A stretch of 64,000 nucleotides of DNA from an uncultured Fibrobacter sp. (lineage in GTDB: Bacteria > Fibrobacterota > Fibrobacteria > Fibrobacterales > Fibrobacteraceae). The notes beneath the pieces are model-generated. The model saw nothing but the letters and a program-made list of their open reading frames with translations, did not search any database and had not been told where the DNA came from. Positions 23,505 through 31,582 of this stretch are shown piece after piece. The position numbers and the translations under genes were made by a program. Location: assembly GCF_900316465.1 (NCBI RefSeq), contig NZ_ONDD01000014.1, forward strand, positions 1-64,000, in the 5' to 3' direction. Position 1 is the stretch's first letter, and the number at the start of each line of letters is the position of its first letter.

Positions 23505-26186
23505 TTACTGCACCAGGTTGCTTTCGCAGCTCGTACCGTCGTTATCCGGCGTTACGAAGTGCATTTCGATACGGCGGTTCATTTCGCGGCCTTCGGCGGT
23601 GCTGTTGTCATCCACCGGGCAGCTGGAACCCATACCGATAGCCTTGATGCGATCTTTCTTGACGCCCGCCTTGGTGAGCACCTTCATCACTTCCTTAGCG
23701 CGGTTTTCGGAAAGCTTCTGGTTGGTCTTTTCCTTACCCACGTTGTCGGTGTGACCCTGGATCACGATCTTCAGATCCTTGTAGCTGTCTTCTTCGACAA
23801 GCTTCTTAGCCACGTTCTGGAGAATCTTCTTGGCGTTGGATTCCAAGGTAGCCTTGCCGCTCTTGAAGGTCACGCCATCGAGCTTTTCGACAGCCTTCTT
23901 CGGGCAGCCATGGCCATCGTCACCCGGTTCATCCGGGCAGCGGTCGATTCCAGTACAGACTTCAGCAAATTCCTTCTGGAGCTTCTTGGTGGCAACCCAT
24001 TCAGAGCAGACGCCGTCCTTATCCGGGTCCGGATCGTCTTCAATCGGGCAGCCCTTGTTCCATTCAGGACCAGCTTCGAGTTCGCAACGGTCGTAGCCGC
24101 GGCACATATCCTTGAACTGGTCAAGCATCTTCTGCTTGGTAACCCACGGAGAGCAGAGGGAGTCTCCATCCGGGTCCGGGCTTTCCATCGGGCAGCCCTG
24201 AGCAAATGCTTCACCGGCTTCGGTCGGGCACTTGTCAACGCCAGCGCAGATACCATCGTACTGTTCAAGCATGTTCTTTTCGGTGACCCACGGATCGCAG
24301 AGGCCATCCTGGTCAGTATCCGGGTTGCCAAGCGGGCAGCCTTCGTTAGTAGCCGGGCCGAGTTCGGTCGGGCACTTATCGATACCCTTACAAGACTTGT
24401 CGATGAACCATTCCTTGGCCATGTTCTCGTCTTCAGCAGCCTTTTCGAAGTAGAAGCCCATCTTCTTTTCGGTCACCCACGGGTCGCAGAGGCCGTCATT
24501 ATCGGCATCCGGATCATCCCAGGCGCAACCCTTATTGGCAGCAGAACCAGCTTCACCCGGGCACATGTCGTAACCCTTACAGATGTCAGCGAATTCGTTC
24601 ATGGCACCTTCGTCAGTCACCCACGGAGAGCAGAGACCGTCACCATCCGGGTCCGGCTGCTTAGTCGGGCAACCGTTGAATGCCGGAGAACCAGCCTGAG
24701 CCGGGCAATCGTCAATGCCTTCGCAAACGTTAGCAAACTTCTTGAGCATCTTCTTCTGAGCAACCCACGGGTCGCAAACGCCGTCGCCATCAGCATCCGG
24801 ATTGTCAAGCGGGCAACCATCGTCGCCTTCGCCAGCTTCGTTCGGGCACTGGTCAACGCCTTCGCAAACTTCAGCAAATTCAGATTCGAATCCCTTTTCA
24901 GCAACCCAGGCATCGCAAACGCCGTCTTCGTCAGCATCCGGATTACCCAGCGGGCAGCCCTGATTCAGACGGTGACCGATATCGTCGGGGCACTTGTCTT
25001 CGTCATCCGTAACGCCATCGCCGTCGCGGTCCTGAGCCAGCAGGAATCCGCTCCAGGTGATACCGCCGTAAACGGTGTATTCGGGGTTCACGCGAATGCG
25101 GTCAACCCTCACGCCACCCGGACGTTCGCTAGATTCAAGAGCCTGGGCGGTAATGTAGCTGTCGTCGCCCAGGTAGTAAGAAGCACCCATATGCAGGTCA
25201 ACACCGACCGGCAGGTGGAACACCAAGGCACCCGTCAACTGCTTCATGTCGAGTTTGCCGCTACCATTCTTGATAGAAAGGTTGCAGTTTTCATTAATGA
25301 GTATACCGGCTTCATCAAAGATGGGCATGCAGCGTTCAAAGTCATCCAGCTGGATATCCCAATAGTATTCCACGAAGATGGACATGAAGTCCATAAAGTA
25401 GATTTCGGCAGCAGCACTCATGAACGGGAGCGACATATAGTCACTGTTCGTGCTGTAGCGGTAACCGCCGTTCAAGTGCAGCAAGAACGGGAATCCGTCG
25501 CCGCCATCGAGCTTGCTTGCGTCCATCGTGACAGCAAGACCGCCCTTGACCGTGGTGCTCTTGGTACCGAACGGAAGTGCGGATCCATTAGACTTGTTGA
25601 TATATTCAGGTTCGCGAATCCAGAGGCCCTGCTTTTCGGCATTGGCCGTACCCATTGCAATACCACCGAACACGGCGATATCGAACACCTGGTCTTCCGG
25701 CAGCGGGAAACGAGCCTTCAAGTCAATCTTGAGGTTACCCACATAGCCAACCTTCGTGTTCGGAATGGTTGCCGGACGGTTCATGTCCCTGGAACCCAAA
25801 GTCGGGTCAACATAGTAGCCTTCAGCAGACAGCTGATCGTAGTAAACAGGGATTGTCACACCCAAGTCAAAATAATGCCAGATACCGATGGCAAAGCCGA
25901 TATTAGCGCTTCCGCCTACGAAGTCCGCCACAGCAGCATTTTTCAACGCTCCAGTCGCTTCGACTTCATTCAAGGCACCAAAGCCCGTGGCATCGTCAGC
26001 CGGGAACATGTCGTTACCGAAAGTAGCATCACCTAAAAGGGTAAAAACCAGTTTGGAATGACCAAGGGATTGGGCAGACTGGGTCTTATTCACACCAACG
26101 AAGCCTTCCTTGTTGATTGTCTGGGGATGTCCTGCAAAGGCGGAAGCCGCCAAGGCCAGGACTAAACCCATAGCTACCTTATTCAT
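23505..26186 (-). CDS. OmpA-family protein with seven variant thrombospondin type 3-like repeats
   Basis: An 893-residue outer-membrane protein. After a signal peptide (MGLVLALAASAFAG) comes a beta-barrel-like region to about residue 380. A canonical TSP3 unit (DRDGDGVTDDEDKCPDD) follows, then seven tandem units of about 48 residues. Each has a D-x-D-x-DGxC loop, then a WV pair (as in CDPWV or CSPWV), a helical stretch, and CxGxDxCPxEAG. The C-terminal 120 residues are an OmpA peptidoglycan-binding domain (VIQGHTDNVGKEKTNQKLSE, NRAKEVM, GREMNRRIEM). The repeats probably bind calcium and are held by the cysteines. It is monocistronic with its own terminator and likely a major envelope protein. 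Confidence 0.9.
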   Translation of the reverse strand: MNKVAMGLVLALAASAFAGHPQTINKEGFVGVNKTQSAQSLGHSKLVFTLLGDATFGNDMFPADDATGFGALNEVEATGALKNAAVADFVGGSANIGFAIGIWHYFDLGVTIPVYYDQLSAEGYYVDPTLGSRDMNRPATIPNTKVGYVGNLKIDLKARFPLPEDQVFDIAVFGGIAMGTANAEKQGLWIREPEYINKSNGSALPFGTKSTTVKGGLAVTMDASKLDGGDGFPFLLHLNGGYRYSTNSDYMSLPFMSAAAEIYFMDFMSIFVEYYWDIQLDDFERCMPIFDEAGILINENCNLSIKNGSGKLDMKQLTGALVFHLPVGVDLHMGASYYLGDDSYITAQALESSERPGGVRVDRIRVNPEYTVYGGITWSGFLLAQDRDGDGVTDDEDKCPDDIGHRLNQGCPLGNPDADEDGVCDAWVAEKGFESEFAEVCEGVDQCPNEAGEGDDGCPLDNPDADGDGVCDPWVAQKKMLKKFANVCEGIDDCPAQAGSPAFNGCPTKQPDPDGDGLCSPWVTDEGAMNEFADICKGYDMCPGEAGSAANKGCAWDDPDADNDGLCDPWVTEKKMGFYFEKAAEDENMAKEWFIDKSCKGIDKCPTELGPATNEGCPLGNPDTDQDGLCDPWVTEKNMLEQYDGICAGVDKCPTEAGEAFAQGCPMESPDPDGDSLCSPWVTKQKMLDQFKDMCRGYDRCELEAGPEWNKGCPIEDDPDPDKDGVCSEWVATKKLQKEFAEVCTGIDRCPDEPGDDGHGCPKKAVEKLDGVTFKSGKATLESNAKKILQNVAKKLVEEDSYKDLKIVIQGHTDNVGKEKTNQKLSENRAKEVMKVLTKAGVKKDRIKAIGMGSSCPVDDNSTAEGREMNRRIEMHFVTPDNDGTSCESNLVQ

Positions 26187-26349
26187 AGCATCTCCTTATA
26201 GTGGTAAGCTGACCAAACACGGCTTACCGATTTAACTATTGTAAATATAACTTATTAGTTCAAAAATCAACCCAAAAACGTGCATTTTTTTTGAAATTTA
26301 ATCAATATCACACTTTGCCTGGCTTGTAGCATTTTTGTAAGAAACAGGT

Positions 26350-27054
26350 TTAAGCAGGGCAAAACGTCTTTTCGAACATGCCGGGGTCCATCCGGCAAAT
26401 GCTGGTAAGCCCCCCTTTACCCACAATAATATGGTCCAAAACGGGTATTTGGAGCACCCGCCCCGCGGCACAAAGCACCCGGGTAATCGCCATGTCCTCA
26501 AGGCTGGGTTCCAGCGAGCCCGAGGGGTGATTATGGGCAAAAACAACCGAAACAGCGCGATCTTCGATAGCCTTGGCAAACGCTTCGCGGGGGTGAACCG
26601 GGGTCTTGTTGACAAGGCCCGTGGTCAATTCATGGATCCGAATCACGCAATTGACCGAATTGAGCGTCACAATCACCAAATGCTCCTGCGATTCATATTT
26701 GAGGAACGAAAGCCTCGACAAAAGATCTTCGGGCGACACAATCGGGTTAGATTTATCGCTCAGAATGTAACGGCCCGAAAGTTCCAGACAAGCAAGCACC
26801 TGCGCCGCCTTCACCTTGCCAAGACCCCGAATTTCGCGAATTTGGGCAAGCGAGGGCACCTGAGTCTGGTTCGAAAGAAAATCCGAAAGGCGCCTCGACA
26901 GCTCAAAAACATTGCAATCCTGGTTTCCGCTCCCTAAAATCAGGGCCAGCAGTTCTTCGTTTGTAAGGGCGGCTGCCCCGAACTTTTCAATCTTTTCGCG
27001 GGGCAAGTATTTGGAAACCGCTCTGTCATTCAACATCATCACGTTATGGTTCAT
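26350..27054 (-). CDS. radC: RadC-family JAB/MPN metalloprotein
   Basis: A 234-residue RadC. The N-terminal part has a helix-hairpin-helix (IREIRGLGKVKAAQVLACLE). The C-terminal JAB domain has the metal motif HNHPSGSLEPSLEDMAI, with the upstream TGLVNKTPVHPREAFAKAIE. The historical DNA-repair role is not well supported, and the biochemical function remains open. AAGGAT precedes the ATG. It is divergent from cvfB. Confidence 0.92.
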   Translation of the reverse strand: MNHNVMMLNDRAVSKYLPREKIEKFGAAALTNEELLALILGSGNQDCNVFELSRRLSDFLSNQTQVPSLAQIREIRGLGKVKAAQVLACLELSGRYILSDKSNPIVSPEDLLSRLSFLKYESQEHLVIVTLNSVNCVIRIHELTTGLVNKTPVHPREAFAKAIEDRAVSVVFAHNHPSGSLEPSLEDMAITRVLCAAGRVLQIPVLDHIIVGKGGLTSICRMDPGMFEKTFCPA

Positions 27055-27133
27055 GAAGTATCCTTTTTTGGAGGGTTATACTCTCTATACGCCAAATTCA
27101 GAAAAAATGTCTGATTTTGCCCCTTACTTTTTC

Positions 27134-27141
27134 TAATTTTG
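27134..27141 (+). promoter_or_regulatory. Promoter element TAATTTTG upstream of cvfB
   Basis: TAATTTTG matches TAnnTTTG, 25 bases before the cvfB start, with TTTTG at 27115-27119 upstream. It lies in the divergent radC-cvfB region. Confidence 0.45.
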
Positions 27142-27165
27142 GTTCAAACTGAACGGAAGGTCCCC

Positions 27166-27999
27166 ATGGAATTAGGCAAATACAATCACGCCCGAGTAGA
27201 AGAAATCATGCCCCAGGGCTATTACCTGGAACTTGAAACCGGCGGTCGCGTGCTGCTCCCCGGCAAAAAAGAAGAATTCAGCCTCCAAGAAGGCGAAGTG
27301 CTAGACGTATTTGTCTACATGGATTCCGAAGACCGCCCCATCGCGACCCTCGACAAGCCTTACGCTACCGTCGGTGAATTTGCCGTGCTCGAAGTCAAGG
27401 ACGTGAACCGCATCGGCGCTTTCCTGGATTGGGGTCTGAATAAGGACCTGTTCCTCCCCTACAAGCAGCAGCTCGGCGAACTCAGGCGCGGTGACCGCTG
27501 CGTCGTGTACATTCTCGAAGACGACAAGAGCAACCGCATTGTGGCCACCGAAAAAATCAAGAGTTTCTTGGACCCCGACACCTCGGAACTCCACCTGGGT
27601 CAAAAGGTCCAGCTCGCCGCTTACGAAGTCACCCGCGACCATATCGATTTTCTTGTAGACTACCGCTACACGGGCCGCCTCATGGTCACTCCTAACACGC
27701 CACGCATTTACATCGGCGACACCATGGCGGGCTACATCCAGCGCTTTACCGCTGACGGCAAGATTACCCTGAACCTCACTCCCGTGGGCTACAAAGGAAT
27801 CATGAAGAGCGAAAGCCCCGCCGCAATCATGCAAAAGCTCGAAGAAGCTGGCGGATTCCTGCCCTACGGCGACCACAGCGATCCCGAAGAAATCCGCCGC
27901 GAATTCGGCATGTCCAAGAAGACATTCAAGAAGATTCTGGGCACGCTATTCCGCGAAGGTCGTATTGACCTTTCTGACGACGGCTTCCGTAAAATCTAA
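27166..27999 (+). CDS. cvfB: CvfB-like S1-domain RNA-binding protein
   Basis: The start at 27166 follows GGAAGG, giving 277 residues. The protein has several S1-like OB domains: an early one (YNHARVEEIMPQGYYLELE), a clear second (EVKDVNRIGAFLDWGLNKDL) and a third (YTGRLMVTPNTPRIYIGDTM). It ends in a winged-helix-like C-terminus (FGMSKKTFKKILGTLFREG). That is the CvfB/YitL architecture, an RNA-binding protein that affects virulence-factor expression in Staphylococcus. The function here is unknown. It is convergent with the OmpA gene, with a REP-like palindrome between. Confidence 0.88.
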   Translation: MELGKYNHARVEEIMPQGYYLELETGGRVLLPGKKEEFSLQEGEVLDVFVYMDSEDRPIATLDKPYATVGEFAVLEVKDVNRIGAFLDWGLNKDLFLPYKQQLGELRRGDRCVVYILEDDKSNRIVATEKIKSFLDPDTSELHLGQKVQLAAYEVTRDHIDFLVDYRYTGRLMVTPNTPRIYIGDTMAGYIQRFTADGKITLNLTPVGYKGIMKSESPAAIMQKLEEAGGFLPYGDHSDPEEIRREFGMSKKTFKKILGTLFREGRIDLSDDGFRKI

Positions 28000-28003
28000 T
28001 TAG

Positions 28004-28025
28004 ATTGCCGAGCTTCGCTCGCAAT
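28004..28025. repeat. REP-like palindrome between convergent genes
   Basis: ATTGC-c-GAGC (28004-28013), loop TTC, GCTC-GCAAT (28017-28025). It begins with gATT and ends with AATGA, as does the palindrome at 33075-33095. There is no T-run, so it is not a classical terminator. Confidence 0.5.
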
Positions 28026-28030
28026 GATGT

Positions 28031-28762
28031 TTATTTATATTCCACCGGGACTTCGTTGTCGTTTAAGACACAAAGTTCAATGCGGCGGTTTTTCTTGCGA
28101 CCGGCCTCAGTCGCATTCGAGGCCTTGGGCTGGCTAGAGCCATAACCACTTGCCGAAAGGTGCCCACGGTCAACGCCATGGTCGACCATGTAAAGGAACA
28201 CCGTGTAGGCGCGCTGTTCTGAAAGCGTCTGGTTAAACTGGTCATCACCTTCGGAGCTGGTATGCCCCTGGATTTCAATACGGGCATCCGGGTTTTTCAA
28301 TATGCCGGCCACCGCCTTGTCCAAAATCGCCATGGATTCCGGTTCCAGTTCGGCACTGCCTGCCTTAAAGTTCACTCCGGTCAATTCAACACGCGTGTCG
28401 TCGAACACCACCGTAAGGCCACCCGTGCTTGCCGTGGGCGAAACATAAGGAGTCGTACCGCATTCAAAGGGGCCCGTCACGCTTTCGCAGTAAATCGTAT
28501 AAGTATCTTCGCGTGCAATATGGAACGTCACTTCGCCTTCGGAATCGGTCGTAACCGTGAACTTGTTCTTCGGGTTGTTCTGGCCCACGAAAGAAAGCTT
28601 CTTATGCGCTTGCGGTACATCCTGTTCGTTGGTGTATGTCACTGTAAGCACAGCATGAGTCTTGTTGGGCAATAAGTCGCGAGCATTTGCAGGCGCAACC
28701 AAAAGATTTACACACAAAACAGCGCTAAAAACGGGCAAAATGCCGAAACTGGACAATTTCAC
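28031..28762 (-). CDS. OmpA-family cell-envelope protein
   Basis: A GTG at 28762 is the best start: GAGGAG is correctly spaced, and a signal peptide follows (FGILPVFSAVLCVNLLVAPA). That gives 243 residues. The frame continues upstream, but that stretch lacks a ribosome binding site and has composition unlike a protein start. Residues about 30-110 form a small beta domain. The C-terminal 120 residues are an OmpA domain (RIEIQGHTSSEGDDQFNQTL, SEQRAYTVF, GRKKNRRIELCV), which binds peptidoglycan. It is smaller than the TSP3-OmpA protein and divergent from the porin-like gene. Confidence 0.88.
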   Translation of the reverse strand: MKLSSFGILPVFSAVLCVNLLVAPANARDLLPNKTHAVLTVTYTNEQDVPQAHKKLSFVGQNNPKNKFTVTTDSEGEVTFHIAREDTYTIYCESVTGPFECGTTPYVSPTASTGGLTVVFDDTRVELTGVNFKAGSAELEPESMAILDKAVAGILKNPDARIEIQGHTSSEGDDQFNQTLSEQRAYTVFLYMVDHGVDRGHLSASGYGSSQPKASNATEAGRKKNRRIELCVLNDNEVPVEYK

Positions 28763-28806
28763 GGAATACTCCTCAAAAAGCGGGCCGAAAAATAGAAAAA
28801 TATTTC

Positions 28807-28814
28807 TAAATTTG
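28807..28814 (+). promoter_or_regulatory. Promoter element TAAATTTG upstream of the porin-like gene
   Basis: TAAATTTG lies 33 bases before the ATG at 28848 and fits the TAnnTTTG form. AAAGGAG (28836-28842) is the ribosome binding site. Confidence 0.5.
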
Positions 28815-28847
28815 GACACGAAAAACAACACTCTCAAAGGAGCAAAC

Positions 28848-29906
28848 ATGAAGTTCGGAAAAATCGCAGCGGCTGCGCTCGCCATGAGCATTTCCGCATT
28901 TGCAGCTGACGCCACTGACAACATGACCCTCAAGGGCAATGTTCAGACTCAAGTCACCAAGTCCATCAACGACGAAGACAACAACTTCAGCAGCGGCTGG
29001 ATTCGTGCCAACATCGGTGGCCAGTACAAGAGCGACAACCTGGACGGAACCATCATGCTCCGCATTTTCGCCCCGGAATTCGGCAACAAAATCAAGGACG
29101 GCGACGGCAAGACCACGAGCTATGACAAGATTCTGGCCGACCTCTACTGGGTGAACTACAAGTGGGCACTCAACGACAACAACCTGCTGAACCTGAAAAT
29201 CGGTCGCTGGAAGACCGACTGGTCTCAGTCTACCCATTTCGGTACCTATGTCGACAAGGACTTGACCAAGCGCGGTCTCTGGATGCGCGATTACAGCCAT
29301 AACGCTGTTGAACTCGGCTGGACGAACGGTCTCAACCAGTTGAACGCCATGGTTGCCGCCAAGAATGGTACTGCCAACCAGGGTTACGTACGTATCGAAG
29401 ACGACATGAAGTTCACCTTCCCCCTGGAAGTCAAGGTCGCCTACCGTGCAAACTTGGTCGACGTAGTGCAGAACACCGCCTACATCACCCACCGAGTGGC
29501 CGCCTACGCCAGCTATGAATTCCTCCCGATTCTCCGTGCCTACGGTGAATACGCCTGCATTTACACTCAGGATGACGACCTGAATCCTGAAGTTGCCAAC
29601 TACCTCGCCCCCGAATCCAAGTATTTCCAGCCGGGCATTTACTACCAGCCGTTCTACCTGGGCTTGGATCTTGCCCCGAAGAACAAGTTGGCAAGCACCT
29701 TCATCAACCACTTCATGGTGGAATGGGAATACATCAACAAGCGTGACAACCTTTACGGCGCCCCGAAGGGCACCTACGACGACTGGGCATGGACCGTTGC
29801 CTATGTCAAGAACGTTGGCAAGTCTAAAATTCAATTCAGCGTCTACAGCGAAAACGAAATGAGCGATGTGGGTCTCGCCTTCCGCCTGACCAGCACCATC
29901 AAGTAA
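28848..29906 (+). CDS. Outer-membrane porin-like beta-barrel protein
   Basis: A 352-residue protein with a clear signal peptide (IAAAALAMSISAFA) and then alternating amphipathic strands with many aromatic residues (for example VNYKWALNDNNLLNLKIGRW and VEWEYINKRDN). It ends in a typical barrel-closing strand region (VGLAFRLTSTIK). I recognise no specific porin family. The strong ribosome binding site and compact promoter suggest good expression. The YihY gene starts 12 bp after its stop, so the two may be co-transcribed. Confidence 0.75.
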   Translation: MKFGKIAAAALAMSISAFAADATDNMTLKGNVQTQVTKSINDEDNNFSSGWIRANIGGQYKSDNLDGTIMLRIFAPEFGNKIKDGDGKTTSYDKILADLYWVNYKWALNDNNLLNLKIGRWKTDWSQSTHFGTYVDKDLTKRGLWMRDYSHNAVELGWTNGLNQLNAMVAAKNGTANQGYVRIEDDMKFTFPLEVKVAYRANLVDVVQNTAYITHRVAAYASYEFLPILRAYGEYACIYTQDDDLNPEVANYLAPESKYFQPGIYYQPFYLGLDLAPKNKLASTFINHFMVEWEYINKRDNLYGAPKGTYDDWAWTVAYVKNVGKSKIQFSVYSENEMSDVGLAFRLTSTIK

Positions 29907-29918
29907 TTTTTGATTGTA

Positions 29919-30905
29919 ATGCCAAATTGGTTTAAAAATTTTTCTTGGGAGAGAATGTTCGACTATATTGCCGAACGTTCCGTTACCCCCGTGAAGGTCG
30001 CGATCATCGCCGGAAAGTCGTTTCTGTACTTCCACGGACTGACCCGCGCGGCCGCACTCACCTACACGACTTTCTTGGCCGTGGTCCCGCTCCTGATTTT
30101 GCTGACATCGATTACGCTTGCAGTCGGATTCGGCAATTTCTTCTCGGACTACCTGCCGCACCTACTCAGTTTCTTGGACCTCGACTGGCCCGTCGACCCG
30201 ATTATCACCATCGTGCAGAACGCCGAACACGTGCCTATCGGCAAGCTCGGGTTCATCGGTGCCATGGGTCTTTTCATCACGTTCATTCTCGCCTTCGGTA
30301 GCCTGGAGTCGAACTTTAACGTGGTGTGGGAAAACAAGGTGTCCCGCCCGCTCCATAAGCAGCTTCGAATCTATACCCCGCTCCTGCTTATCTTTGCAGG
30401 CATTATCGGTCTCTACGCCGGTTTCGTGAACCACATGCAAAGTGCCCTTTCGGTGATTGTCGTCGATGGCCTGCACTTTGACCCGTCGGTACTCAAGAGA
30501 CTCATCAACGCGTTCTGGTACTTGACTTTTCACGGCGCATTCCTCTTGGTTATCTTCTTGACCCTGTACGCGCTGCCCGCCAGACCAGACCCCAAGAACT
30601 ACACCAAGAAAAAGTTGCTTGTCTCTTCAATCGGCATTACCGTTCTCGCATGGATTTGCATTATCATCTACGTAAAGATCCTGATGCTTATCCAGACCAT
30701 GCTCGTGACCCGTATGTCTATTTTCTACGGTTCGCTCGCCTTTATTCCTCTCATCCTTTTCTTGGTATTCGGCATTTGGACCATCGTTCTCTGCGGCAAT
30801 TCCGTGGTGTGGACGATTTGCACCTGGCCCGAATCCAAGGACCGTATATGGAACTGGGAAGGAAGCCCTGCCGAAGGTCTGAACATGACCAAGGACCGGT
30901 TGTAA
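29919..30905 (+). CDS. YihY/BrkB family inner-membrane protein
   Basis: A 328-residue protein from the ATG at 29919 with about six membrane helices. The family's characteristic region is present: GLTRAAALTYTTFLAVVPLL near residue 45. The C-terminal region contains FYGSLAFIPLILFLVFGIWT. Family members, once annotated as RNase BN by error, are of unknown function, and some relate to BrkB virulence factors. No ribosome binding site is evident. It probably depends on coupling with the upstream porin-like gene. Confidence 0.88.
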   Translation: MPNWFKNFSWERMFDYIAERSVTPVKVAIIAGKSFLYFHGLTRAAALTYTTFLAVVPLLILLTSITLAVGFGNFFSDYLPHLLSFLDLDWPVDPIITIVQNAEHVPIGKLGFIGAMGLFITFILAFGSLESNFNVVWENKVSRPLHKQLRIYTPLLLIFAGIIGLYAGFVNHMQSALSVIVVDGLHFDPSVLKRLINAFWYLTFHGAFLLVIFLTLYALPARPDPKNYTKKKLLVSSIGITVLAWICIIIYVKILMLIQTMLVTRMSIFYGSLAFIPLILFLVFGIWTIVLCGNSVVWTICTWPESKDRIWNWEGSPAEGLNMTKDRL

Positions 30906-30933
30906 TTCGGCTTCCGGATTTCAGAATTAAGAT

Positions 30934-30972
30934 AGCGGCAATCTGGCCTAGAGCCATTTGCCGCTTTTTTTT
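30934..30972 (+). terminator. Intrinsic terminator after the YihY gene
   Basis: AGCGGCAA pairs with TTGCCGCT (30934-30941 with 30958-30965), with an inner TGGC/GCCA, followed by seven or more T. Confidence 0.85.
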
Positions 30973-31000
30973 ATACATTGTATAAAAAAGGACTTTGCTT

Positions 31001-31582
31001 ATGAAAAAGATTCTATTGCTCATCGTGGCCCTGGTGGCCTTCGCAAACGCAGAACTGCAGAGCGTAAAGTATTCGCCCGAAGAAAAGTCGAACGACGGCC
31101 TGAAGGCATTTATCGGCGTGAGCGGTGGTAACGTGCTCGTGGCCGATGATGGCGCCATTTTCGCGAACCTCCGCATCGGTCTGGACATTAACCCCCTGTT
31201 CTCCACTGGCGTGTGGGTGTCTAGACTACTGAGCGATGTGCGCAATTATAACGTTGCCGAAAAGCAGATGATTAAGTACATGTCCGTGGGCGGTTTCGTG
31301 GAACTGTTCCCGGTGCGCATCAACGACTTTTCCATTTCCGTGCCGATTGAAATCGGTGGCGGCGCCCTCTATGTAATGGAGCCGGACGACGAAGCTTTTG
31401 AATCCGAAGACTATTTCTTTACTGCCGACATGGCCGTACATTTCAACTACCGTGTCACGAAGATGCTTGAAGTGTCTATCGGTGGCGGCTACCGCATGTT
31501 CAGCGGCATTGAATCCAACAACCTCGAGAACTTGGACTTCTGCACTCCGTTTGGCGAACTGCGCTTTACGATTAGGGAGTAA
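31001..31582 (+). CDS. Small outer-membrane beta-barrel-like protein
   Basis: The start at 31001 follows AAAGGA, giving 193 residues. The signal peptide (ILLLIVALVAFANA) is followed by a beta-rich protein with alternating hydrophobic strands and glycines (KAFIGVSGGNVLVADDGA, EIGGGALYVMEP, VSIGGGYRMFSG), resembling eight-stranded OmpX/OmpW-type barrels. No specific family is recognised. Its stop overlaps the uvrA-like start by one base. Confidence 0.7.
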   Translation: MKKILLLIVALVAFANAELQSVKYSPEEKSNDGLKAFIGVSGGNVLVADDGAIFANLRIGLDINPLFSTGVWVSRLLSDVRNYNVAEKQMIKYMSVGGFVELFPVRINDFSISVPIEIGGGALYVMEPDDEAFESEDYFFTADMAVHFNYRVTKMLEVSIGGGYRMFSGIESNNLENLDFCTPFGELRFTIRE

